64,000 bases of DNA, from the NCBI RefSeq assembly GCF_900129375.1, contig NZ_FQVN01000001.1:868001-932000 (forward strand), written 5' to 3'. This document shows positions 57,057 to 64,000 of this stretch, piece by piece. Source of the stretch: Streptoalloteichus hindustanus (GTDB lineage: Bacteria; Actinomycetota; Actinomycetes; Mycobacteriales; Pseudonocardiaceae). Within the stretch, counting starts at the first letter, position 1; each line of letters opens with the position of its first letter. A model generated the notes under the pieces. That model ran no database searches, was not told the DNA's origin, and worked only from the letters and a program-made list of their open reading frames with translations. The position numbers were made by a program, and so were the translations under genes.

Positions 57057-57754
57057 TGCGAGCGGGACCCCTGGTGGACCCCGACGACGTGCCGGAGTGG
57101 ATGCGGAGGCTGGTCGCGGCGACCGACGGCCTCGACGCGCGGGCGCTGACCAAGGTGACGCCGCCGTCCGGCGGCGGTCGGCTGGCCGCGGTGCTCGTGT
57201 TGTTCGGCGAGGACGGGATGGGCCCGGGCACCGGCCCGGACGTGCTGCTGCTGCGGAGAGCCGACCACCTCAACTCGCACCCCGGCCAGGTGGCCTTCCC
57301 CGGGGGCGCGCTCGACCCGACCGACGACGGCCCGATCGCCGGCGCGTTGCGCGAGGCCGAGGAGGAGGTCGGCGTGCTGCCGGTCGGTGTGCGGCCGGTG
57401 GCGGTGCTGCCCGAGCTCTACGTCACCCCGTCCCGGTTCCTGGTCACCCCGGTGCTCGGCCACTGGCGGGAGCCGTGCCCGGTGCGCCCGGTCGACCCCG
57501 CCGAGACCGCGGCGGTCGCCAGGGTGCCGGTCTCGCACCTGGCCGACCCGGCCAACCGGTTCCGCGTCCGGCACTCCTCGGGCTACGTCGGGCCGGCCTT
57601 CCACGTGCCGGGGATGCTGGTGTGGGGGTTCACCGGCGGGGTTCTGTCCAGCCTGCTCGCTCTCGGCGGCTGGGAGCGGGAGTGGGACACCGGTGACGTG
57701 CGCGACCTGGACGCCGCGTGGCGGGCGGCGCGCAGTCCCGAGGAGGTCCGGTGA
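57056..57754 (+). CDS. NUDIX hydrolase, CoA pyrophosphatase-like
   Basis: A 232-residue NUDIX protein. LNSHPGQVAFPGGALDPTDD followed by REAEEEVGVL contains the NUDIX box preceded by the HxGQVAFPGG extension characteristic of CoA diphosphatases (NUDT7/NUDT8, UPF0035 signature). It would cleave CoA or its oxidised forms to phosphopantetheine and ADP. ATG 57056 overlaps the preceding stop by one base (TGATG) and its own stop overlaps marP. Confidence 0.9.
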   Translation: MRAGPLVDPDDVPEWMRRLVAATDGLDARALTKVTPPSGGGRLAAVLVLFGEDGMGPGTGPDVLLLRRADHLNSHPGQVAFPGGALDPTDDGPIAGALREAEEEVGVLPVGVRPVAVLPELYVTPSRFLVTPVLGHWREPCPVRPVDPAETAAVARVPVSHLADPANRFRVRHSSGYVGPAFHVPGMLVWGFTGGVLSSLLALGGWEREWDTGDVRDLDAAWRAARSPEEVR

Positions 57755-58935
57755 ACTGGATCGACCTGGTCGTGGTGCTGCTCGCCCTGCTCGCCGCGAT
57801 CTCCGGGGCCCGGCAGGGCGTGCTCATCGCGTTGCCCGCGTTCGTGGGCGTGATCGGTGGCGTCGTGCTGGGCCTGTGGCTCGCGCCGCAGATCGTGTCG
57901 CACTTCGAGAACGTGGTCACCCGGGTCGCCCTCGGCGTCGCGGTGCTGGTGCTGCTGATCGCCCTCGGCGAGACGCTCGGCGTGTGGCTCGGCCGCACGC
58001 TGCGGGACCGGATCACGTCCAGGAAGTTGGCCGGCGTCGACAACGTGCTCGGCGCGGTCGTGCAGGGCATGGTCGTGTTCGTGGTGGCGTGGCTGGTCGC
58101 GCTGCCGCTCACCAACGCCCCCGGCCTGCCCGGGCTGACCTCGGCGCTGAAGGGCTCGCGGGTGCTGGGCACCGTGGACTCGGCGATGCCCTCCGCCGCC
58201 CGCCAGCTCCCCGACGACCTCCGCAAGCTGCTCGACGTCTCCGGCTTCCCCGCCGCGCTCGCGCCGTTCGCGAACACACCGGTGCAGGAGGTCCAGCCGC
58301 CCAACCCCGAGCTGCAGCGGAGCCCGACGGTGCAGCGGGTCCGGGCCAGCGTGGTGAAGGTGCGCGGTAAGGCGCCGTCCTGCTCCCGGGCGTTGGAGGG
58401 CACCGGGTTCGTGGTCTCGCCGGAGCGCGTGATGACCAACGCGCACGTGGTGGCCGGCACCGACGAGGTCTCGGTCGAGATCGGCCGGGGCAAGCTGCCG
58501 GCCAAGGTCGTGCACTACGACGCCGGCAAGGACGTCGCCGTGCTGGCCGTGCCGGACCTGACGGCCCGGCCGATGGAGTGGGCGCCCGGCGAGGCCCGGT
58601 CGGGGCAGGACGGCATCGTCCTCGGCTACCCGCTCGACGGCCCCTACACGGCGAGCGAGGCGCGGGTCCGCGAGAAGATCAACCTCAAGGGCCCGGACAT
58701 CTACGAGGCGCGCACCGTCCAGCGCGAGGTCTACACGGTGCGGGCGACCGTCCGCAGCGGCAACTCCGGCGGGCCGCTGGTGGACGCCGAGGGCCGGGTC
58801 CTCGGTGTGGTCTTCGGCGCGGCCGTGGACAACCGGGAGACCGGCTTCGTCCTCACCGCCGCCGAGGTGGCGCAGGAGGTGCGGATGGCGCCGCAGCTCG
58901 CCACCCGCCAGTCGACCGGGTCCTGCGCGGCCTGA
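57751..58935 (+). CDS. marP: MarP-type membrane serine protease
   Basis: A 394-residue protease nearly equal in length to M. tuberculosis MarP (397). Four membrane helices occupy residues 1-125 (CvpA-like), then a periplasmic chymotrypsin-like domain. The triad is His232 (TNAHVV), Asp261 (KDVAVL) and Ser339 (SGNSGGPL). Cys211 and Cys392 match the pair that forms the activating disulfide in MarP. In mycobacteria this protease protects against acid and oxidative stress. GTG 57751 overlaps the NUDIX stop (GTGA) and has GAGG upstream. Confidence 0.96.
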   Translation: MNWIDLVVVLLALLAAISGARQGVLIALPAFVGVIGGVVLGLWLAPQIVSHFENVVTRVALGVAVLVLLIALGETLGVWLGRTLRDRITSRKLAGVDNVLGAVVQGMVVFVVAWLVALPLTNAPGLPGLTSALKGSRVLGTVDSAMPSAARQLPDDLRKLLDVSGFPAALAPFANTPVQEVQPPNPELQRSPTVQRVRASVVKVRGKAPSCSRALEGTGFVVSPERVMTNAHVVAGTDEVSVEIGRGKLPAKVVHYDAGKDVAVLAVPDLTARPMEWAPGEARSGQDGIVLGYPLDGPYTASEARVREKINLKGPDIYEARTVQREVYTVRATVRSGNSGGPLVDAEGRVLGVVFGAAVDNRETGFVLTAAEVAQEVRMAPQLATRQSTGSCAA

Positions 58936-58957
58936 GCCCGGCCGGGGCGCTCCCCGG

Positions 58958-59890
58958 TCAGGACGTGGAGGCCGTGAGGAACTCCGCGAGGATGCGGCTC
59001 GTGGTGTGCGGCGCCTCCTGGTGCGGGAAGTGCCCGACCTCGGGCAGCACGCGGTAGTCCGAGCGCGGCCCGGTCCAGATCGCCGAGGCGCGCGTCGTGG
59101 GTTCGAGCATGGTCGGGTCCAGGGCGCCGTGCAGCCGGAGCACCGGCACGCCCAGGCGGCGGTCCACGACCTCCGCGAACCGGCGACCCTCACCGCGCAG
59201 CTGGGCCCGCACCGCCCAGCGGAAGTACTCCAGCGAGCAGTGCGCGACCCCGGGGACGAGCATGGCCTCGCGGTTGCGCCGCACCGCCTCGTCGAACTCG
59301 GGCGCGACCGTCCACTTGGGCCCCGACCAGGCGCGCATCATGCGTTCCACCGCCGCGGCCCCGTTCCGGGTGAGCCGGCGTTCGGGCACGATCGGGAACT
59401 GGGCGGTGAACACGTGCCGCGCCGCGCGCCCCTGGCTCCGGGGGCCGCGCCAGATCGCGCGACGCAGCGCCAGCGGGTGCGGCGCGGCGAGGACGGCCAC
59501 GTCGCGCACCAGCCGCGAGTGCATCGCGGCCACCGTCCACGCCAGCAGACCGCCCCAGCCGTGTCCGACCAGCGAGGCGCGTCGTTCGCCGAGCGCGCGG
59601 ACCAGCCCGGCGACGTCGCCGGCCAGCGTCCAGCCGTCGTAGCCGCGCGGGGGCTTGTCCGAGTCGCCGTAGCCCCGCAGGTCCACGGCCACCGCCCGGA
59701 ACCCCGCGTCGGCCAGGCCGATCAACTGGTGCCGCCACGACCACCAGAACTCGGGAAAGCCGTGCAGGAGCAGCACCAGCGGGCCGTCACCGGCCTCGGC
59801 GACGTGCAGCCGGATGCCGTTGGCGGAGACGTCGCGGTGCGTCCACGGCCCGCTGATCCGAACCGTGGCCGGGTCCGGTGGCGTCGGCAC
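58958..59890 (-). CDS. Alpha/beta hydrolase, epoxide-hydrolase-like, nucleophile missing
   Basis: A 310-residue alpha/beta hydrolase in the place of mycobacterial ephE (Rv3670 by memory). The oxyanion motif HGFPEFWWSWRHQ and the DLRGYGDSDKP strand are classical for epoxide hydrolases, as are the late Asp (HGALDPTML) and catalytic His (VGHFPHQ). The nucleophile elbow reads LVGHGWGG: the Asp of GHDWGG is Gly111 (codon at 59558-59560, minus strand). A normal epoxide hydrolysis cycle should be impossible. GTG 59890 is 15 bp after the upstream stop. It is convergent with marP. Confidence 0.85.
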   Translation of the reverse strand: MPTPPDPATVRISGPWTHRDVSANGIRLHVAEAGDGPLVLLLHGFPEFWWSWRHQLIGLADAGFRAVAVDLRGYGDSDKPPRGYDGWTLAGDVAGLVRALGERRASLVGHGWGGLLAWTVAAMHSRLVRDVAVLAAPHPLALRRAIWRGPRSQGRAARHVFTAQFPIVPERRLTRNGAAAVERMMRAWSGPKWTVAPEFDEAVRRNREAMLVPGVAHCSLEYFRWAVRAQLRGEGRRFAEVVDRRLGVPVLRLHGALDPTMLEPTTRASAIWTGPRSDYRVLPEVGHFPHQEAPHTTSRILAEFLTASTS

Positions 59891-59905
59891 GGCGGGTCGG
59901 GCGGG

Positions 59906-60439
59906 TCAGGCGGTCGGCGCCGACGGGCGTCGCTCCGCCTCGGCGGCGTGCTGGTCGCCGAGGCTGGACAGCCGTTCCGCGGTCTCCCGCACCGTGCTGA
60001 TCGTGCGCTCCGGCTTGCGGATGCTGCGGACCCGGCGGTAGCCGAGGAAGCCGAGGAAGCCGGCGGTCGCCAGCATGACGGCGAACACGATGCCGAACGA
60101 CGCCGAGCGGTAGAGGCCGAGGTCGGCCAGCAGCTCGGCGACCGCGAAGAACAGGAAGAACGACGCGAAGACGAGCACCGCGAGCGCGAGGATGAAGTAG
60201 ACGCTGCCGCGGACACCCTTCTTGACCTCGGCGGCGATCTCCATCTTGGCCAGCTCGACCTCGGACCTGACCAGGGTGGACAGGTGCGCTGTCGCGTCGC
60301 GGACCAGGCTGCCGAGGGACTGGTCTCCGGGCGCGTCGCCCACCCGTTCCTCGGTCAGCGGGATGGACGGGACGGGCGGCAGCCCGCCGTCGGCCCGGCT
60401 GCCGTTGTGTGGGTACTGGCCGCTGGTCACGTCGGTCAT
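59906..60439 (-). CDS. DUF1469/phage-holin-like membrane protein
   Basis: About 177 residues. The N-terminal 45 residues are polar; then SLGSLVRDATAHLSTLVRSEVELAKMEIAAEVKKGVRG, the amphipathic helix typical of this family, precedes two membrane helices (residues about 78-103 and 114-137) and a charged tail. The family's role is not established. The equivalent gene (Rv3669) adjoins ephE in mycobacteria. The start is uncertain: ATG 60439 begins a normal N-terminus, and GTG 60457 has GGGG 4 bp upstream. Confidence 0.8.
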   Translation of the reverse strand: MTDVTSGQYPHNGSRADGGLPPVPSIPLTEERVGDAPGDQSLGSLVRDATAHLSTLVRSEVELAKMEIAAEVKKGVRGSVYFILALAVLVFASFFLFFAVAELLADLGLYRSASFGIVFAVMLATAGFLGFLGYRRVRSIRKPERTISTVRETAERLSSLGDQHAAEAERRPSAPTA

Positions 60440-60502
60440 CGTGCCATGTGTCCTCACGTCGCCCCGCCTGACCGCGCCGCACGGTGGCGGGAAAGCGTTT
60501 CC

Positions 60503-61828
60503 CTAGTCGTCCGTGTCGTCGCTGTCGTCGGCGTCAGCACCGTTGTCGCCGTTGTTGCGGTGCACCCGGCTGCGTCGGACCAGCATCGCGGCGGCGAGCA
60601 GCGAGGCCACCGCGGAGGCCAGCAGCACGGCGGCCTTGGCGCGTTCCGCCGCGGCGCTGTCCAACGACAGCTCGGCGATGAGCAGGCTCACCGTGAAGCC
60701 GACCCCGCCGAGCATCGCGACCGCGGCCATGTCCCGCCAGCCCAGGTCGTCCGGTTTGCTCGCCACCCCGAGCCGGACCGCGACCAGCGACGACCCGAAG
60801 ATCCCGACCAGCTTGCCGACGACGAGCCCGACGATGACCGCGATCGCGACCCGGTCCGCGGTGAGCTCCCGCAACGCGGCGCCGTTGACCGGCACGCCCG
60901 CGGCGAAGAACGCGAACACCGGCACCGCCACCCCGGCGGACCAGGGCTGGAGGCGGTGCTCCAGCCGGACCGCCGGCGCCTCCTTCTCGTACGGGTCGCG
61001 CCGGACCCTGGTGAGCAGGCCGAGCGCCACCCCGGCGATCGTGGCGTGGATGCCGGAGAACTCGACGGCCAGCCAGGTGCCCAGCGCGATCGGGACGTAC
61101 AGCCACGGTGTGGTGACGCGGCGGCGCTGGAGGTAGGCGTACAGCGCGCAGAGGACGATCGCGGCGGCGAAGGCGAGCAGGTTGAACGAGCTGGTGAACA
61201 GGATCGCGATCAGCAGGATGGCGCCCAGGTCGTCCACCACGGCGAGGCTCAGCAGGAAGACCCGCGCGCTGCTCGGCATCCCGGACGCGGTGATGGCGAG
61301 GACGCCCAGCGCGAACGCGATGTCGGTGGCCACCGGGATGGCCCACGCCTCCGCGCCGCCGGGCGCGCCCCAGGCGATGCTGAGCGCGAGCGCGGCAGGT
61401 ACCGCCATTCCGCCGACGGCGGCGATCACGGGGAGTAGCGCGGAGCGCAGGTCGGAGAGCTCCCCGACGACCAGCTCGCGCTTGAGCTCCAGCCCGGCGA
61501 CGAAGAAGAACAGGGCGAGCAGACCGTTCTTGGCCCACTCGGCGAGGCTGAGGTCCATGTGGAGCGCCGCCGGGCCGACGCGCAGGTCCCTGATCGCGTC
61601 GTACTCGCCGCCCCACGGGGAGTTCGCCCAGATCAGCGCCAGGGCCGTCGCGGCGAGCAGGACCATGCCGCCGACCGTCTCGGTGCGCAGGTAGCGGGCG
61701 AACTCGGCCATGGCCTGGGTGGTGCGGGGCGTGCGCGTCAAGATCCACTCCGGGGGGTCTGCTAGCAGTTGTCCATCACTGCCGACCAGGCTTCCCGGCG
61801 CACCTTCACGCAATCCTAACGACTCCAT
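60503..61828 (-). CDS. nhaA: Na+/H+ antiporter NhaA
   Basis: A 441-residue antiporter with about 12 membrane segments. VATDIAFALGVL and LAVVDDLGAILLIAILFT carry the NhaA Asp residues (the DD pair binds Na+ and H+), ELKRELVVGELSD is the family's early loop, and MAAVAMLGGVGFTVSLLI the conserved late helix region. The C-terminal tail ends in an Asp-rich stretch (ADADDSDDTDD). It exports Na+ in exchange for protons at alkaline pH. ATG 61828 is used; ATG 61710 is a shorter option closer to the usual family start. Confidence 0.93.
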   Translation of the reverse strand: MESLGLREGAPGSLVGSDGQLLADPPEWILTRTPRTTQAMAEFARYLRTETVGGMVLLAATALALIWANSPWGGEYDAIRDLRVGPAALHMDLSLAEWAKNGLLALFFFVAGLELKRELVVGELSDLRSALLPVIAAVGGMAVPAALALSIAWGAPGGAEAWAIPVATDIAFALGVLAITASGMPSSARVFLLSLAVVDDLGAILLIAILFTSSFNLLAFAAAIVLCALYAYLQRRRVTTPWLYVPIALGTWLAVEFSGIHATIAGVALGLLTRVRRDPYEKEAPAVRLEHRLQPWSAGVAVPVFAFFAAGVPVNGAALRELTADRVAIAVIVGLVVGKLVGIFGSSLVAVRLGVASKPDDLGWRDMAAVAMLGGVGFTVSLLIAELSLDSAAAERAKAAVLLASAVASLLAAAMLVRRSRVHRNNGDNGADADDSDDTDD

Positions 61829-61904
61829 CGAGTGATCAGAAGATGCTTAGACGAGCTAATCATCACGGTTCTGACCACGGCCGGGAGGGAATAGGCTGCT
61901 CTCC

Positions 61905-62711
61905 GTGATCGCACCGCGATGGAAGCTCGCACTGATCGGGTTGGTCGCCGGCGCGATGTCGGGGCTTTTTGGCATCGGCGGCGGCGTGGTGATCGTTCCG
62001 GCGCTGGTGGCGTGGTGTCGTCGCGACCAGAGACAGGCGGTGGCGACCTCGTTCCTCGCGCTCGGCCCGCTGGCGCTGTTCGGCGTCGTCGGTTACGCGC
62101 TGCACGGACAGGTCGACGTCCTCATCGCCGTTCCGCTCGCCGTGGGCTCGATGGTGGGCGCCTGGATCGGCGCCGCGCTGCTCACCAGGGCGCCGCTGGC
62201 GTTCCTGCGCTGGCTGTTCGCGATCGTCGCGCTGGCCACGGCCGGCAAGCTCGCGCTGGACCCCGGCATGCCCCTCGGCGAGATCAGCCACGAGTGGTGG
62301 CGGCTGGCCCTCCTGCTGCCGATCGGCACGCTGATCGGCGTGCTCGCGGCGCTGACCGGGATCGGCGGCGGCGCGGTCATGGTCCCGGTGATGCAGCTCG
62401 GGTTCCACGTGCCGGCCGCGTTGGCCAAGGGCACGTCACTGCTGGTCATCCTGCCCACGTCGGTGCTGGGCGGCTGGCGGAACCTGCGCAACGGCAACGG
62501 GTCGCTGCGGGACGCGGTCTGGATCGGCGGCTCCGGCATCGTGGCCACCGTCGCCACCAGCCAGTGGGCGGTGGTCATGGACCAGTCGCTGTCCGACGTG
62601 CTGTTCGGCTGCCTGCTCGTCTTCGTCGCGGTCCGCACCGTGTGGGGCGACCTGCGTCGTCTCCTGGGCCGCCGCAAGGCCGAGGCCGAGGTCGAGGTCG
62701 ACGAGTCCTGA
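61905..62711 (+). CDS. TauE/SafE family anion transporter
   Basis: A 268-residue membrane protein with two homologous halves, each opening with the Gly-rich motif: LVAGAMSGLFGIGGGVVIVPAL (residues 13-34) and IGVLAALTGIGGGAVMVPVMQLGFH (about 145-169). About eight membrane segments are present. The family exports sulfite, sulfonates or organic anions. The C-terminus is acidic. TAGGCT lies 7 bp before GTG 61905, an obvious -10, so the mRNA is leaderless. It is divergent from nhaA. Confidence 0.9.
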   Translation: MIAPRWKLALIGLVAGAMSGLFGIGGGVVIVPALVAWCRRDQRQAVATSFLALGPLALFGVVGYALHGQVDVLIAVPLAVGSMVGAWIGAALLTRAPLAFLRWLFAIVALATAGKLALDPGMPLGEISHEWWRLALLLPIGTLIGVLAALTGIGGGAVMVPVMQLGFHVPAALAKGTSLLVILPTSVLGGWRNLRNGNGSLRDAVWIGGSGIVATVATSQWAVVMDQSLSDVLFGCLLVFVAVRTVWGDLRRLLGRRKAEAEVEVDES

Positions 62712-62727
62712 CGTCCGCGGAGCGGAG

Positions 62728-62763
62728 CGGGGGGCTGGCCGGATCGCTCCGGCCAGCCCCCCG
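62728..62763. terminator. Bidirectional terminator
   Basis: A perfect 16-bp stem (62728-62743 with 62748-62763, 4-nt loop) between the convergent TauE/SafE and acs genes. Confidence 0.85.
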
Positions 62764-62777
62764 CGTCGTCCGGTCGG

Positions 62778-64000
62778 TCAGTCCTCGGACGAGGAGGGCC
62801 CGCGCAGACCGGCGCTGATCAGGTCCATCACGGCGGAGTCCTGCAACGTGGTCACGTCGCCCAGCGCCCGGTTCTCGGCGACGTCCCGCAGCAGCCGTCG
62901 CATGATCTTCCCGGAGCGCGTCTTCGGCAGCTCGGGCACGACCATGATCTGCCGGGGCTTGGCGATCGGGCCGATCTCGTGCGCGACGTGCTCCCGCAGC
63001 TCGGCCAGCACGTCGTCGCCGCCCTCGCTGCCGCCGCGCAGGATCACGAAGGCCACGATGCCCTGGCCGGTCGTCGGGTCGGACGCGCCCACGACCGCCG
63101 CCTCGGCCACCTTCGGGTGGGAGACCAGCGCGGACTCCACCTCGGTGGTCGAGATGCGGTGGCCGGACACGTTCATCACGTCGTCCACCCGGCCGAGCAG
63201 CCAGATGGCGCCGTCGGGGTCGTACTTGGCGCCGTCCCCCGCGAAGTACCGGCCCTCGAACCGGGACCAGTAGGTGTCGCGGTAGCGCTGCTCGTCGCCC
63301 CAGACGCCCCGCAGCATCGACGGCCACGGCTGGTCGAGCACGAGGTACCCGCCGCCGCCCCTGCCCACCTCGGCGCCGGTGTCGTCCACGACCCTGGCCG
63401 AGATGCCGGGCAGCGGCGCCATCGCCGAGCCCGGCTTGGTCGCGGTGACCCCGGGCAGCGGGGAGATCATGATCGCCCCGGTCTCGGTCTGCCACCAGGT
63501 GTCCACGATCGGGCAGCGCTCGCCGCCGACGTGCTCCCGGTACCACATCCACGCCTCGGGGTTGATCGGCTCGCCGACGCTGCCCAGCACCCGCAGCGAG
63601 GACAGGTCGTACTTCGCCGGGATCTCCGCGCCCCACTTCATGAAGGTGCGGATGAGCGTGGGGGCCGTGTAGTAGATCGAGACGCCGTACTTCTGGACGA
63701 TCTCCCAGTGCCGGCCCTCGTGCGGAGTGTTCGGCGTGCCCTCGTAGACGACCTGCGTCGCCCGGTTCGCCAGCGGCCCGTAGACGATGTAGGAGTGGCC
63801 GGTCACCCAGCCGATGTCGGCGGTGCACCAGTAGACGTCGCTGTCCGGCTTGAGGTCGAACACCGCGTGGTGCGTGTAGGCGGCCTGGGTGAGGTAGCCG
63901 CCCGAGGTGTGCAGGATGCCCTTGGGGTTCCCGGTCGTGCCCGACGTGTAGAGGATGAACAGCGGGTGCTCGCTGTCGAACGCCTCGGGCGTGTGCTCCT
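62778..64000 (-). CDS. acs: Acetyl-CoA synthetase, C-terminal part
   Basis: The gene runs off the right edge; about 407 residues are visible. The upstream part reads [13 protein letters not shown], the AMP-binding P-loop. Then come [42 protein letters not shown] (substrate recognition), [31 protein letters not shown] and the C-terminal [13 protein letters not shown] containing the regulatory, acetylatable Lys. It activates acetate to acetyl-CoA. The position matches mycobacterial acs (Rv3667) at the end of the marP block. A terminator lies 15 bp beyond the stop. Confidence 0.97.
   Translation of the reverse strand, partial: EHTPEAFDSEHPLFILYTSGTTGNPKGILHTSGGYLTQAAYTHHAVFDLKPDSDVYWCTADIGWVTGHSYIVYGPLANRATQVVYEGTPNTPHEGRHWEIVQKYGVSIYYTAPTLIRTFMKWGAEIPAKYDLSSLRVLGSVGEPINPEAWMWYREHVGGERCPIVDTWWQTETGAIMISPLPGVTATKPGSAMAPLPGISARVVDDTGAEVGRGGGGYLVLDQPWPSMLRGVWGDEQRYRDTYWSRFEGRYFAGDGAKYDPDGAIWLLGRVDDVMNVSGHRISTTEVESALVSHPKVAEAAVVGASDPTTGQGIVAFVILRGGSEGGDDVLAELREHVAHEIGPIAKPRQIMVVPELPKTRSGKIMRRLLRDVAENRALGDVTTLQDSAVMDLISAGLRGPSSSED

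Overview
The window is 64 kb of very GC-rich DNA with strong G/C bias at third codon positions, many GTG starts and densely packed genes on both strands. WhiB, a Crp/GlxR regulator, a MarP-type protease, paired Get3/ArsA ATPases, the dnaX-ybaB-recR and lysC-asd arrangements and frequent leaderless starts all point to an actinobacterium. Gene content and style fit the Pseudonocardiales (Saccharothrix/Lentzea/Actinosynnema-like). The genus is an inference from gene content; no rRNA gene is present.

Left part (1-25 kb) is mostly housekeeping: the end of an exonuclease/endonuclease/phosphatase-fold protein, tRNA-Ser(GGA), a secreted lytic transglycosylase, SRP RNA, dnaX, an S9 peptidase, ybaB-recR-nucleotide kinase, a five-gene peptide ABC importer operon, a class II aldolase, topoisomerase IB, leuA with an attenuator leader peptide, a nitroreductase, a GT-C-like membrane protein, lysC-asd, a DUF2993-like lipid-binding protein and an unusual FGGY kinase. 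From memory, the core (dnaX, ybaB, recR, leuA, lysC, asd) keeps the order of M. tuberculosis Rv3721c-Rv3708c.

Middle part (25-35 kb) deals largely with oxidative stress and redox: an MFS exporter, a Fur-family regulator overlapping a catalase gene, a DUF393 thiol protein, an FMN reductase, Dps, a second S9 peptidase, a methyltransferase and tRNA-Pro(CGG). It contains a 0.6 kb non-coding stretch with two perfect LexA boxes and no recognisable target gene.

Right part (34-64 kb) follows the M. tuberculosis Rv3683-Rv3667 cell-envelope and stress block: metallophosphoesterase, PASTA penicillin-binding protein, WhiB, the two Get3-like ATPases, DUF4177, RidA, metallo-beta-lactamase fold hydrolase, Crp, endonuclease III, thioredoxin-like protein, CoA-type NUDIX, MarP, an epoxide-hydrolase-like protein, a DUF1469 membrane protein and acetyl-CoA synthetase. 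Accessory genes interrupt it: two tandem paralogues of unknown function, a TPR protein, a Gfo/Idh oxidoreductase, a NUDIX protein, a broken CGNR zinc-finger gene, a second sliding clamp, a PHP-fold secreted hydrolase, an MFS transporter, NhaA and a TauE/SafE transporter.

No CRISPR array, insertion sequence, phage or biosynthetic gene cluster was seen. The most unusual points are a recurrent 13-bp palindrome (GTCCAC[A/T]GTGGAC) that forces rare Thr codons into accessory genes, orphan LexA boxes, an orphan promoter behind paired DnaA-box-like repeats, the LPDYHR paralogue pair, the extra sliding clamp, and two enzymes that have lost a catalytic residue.
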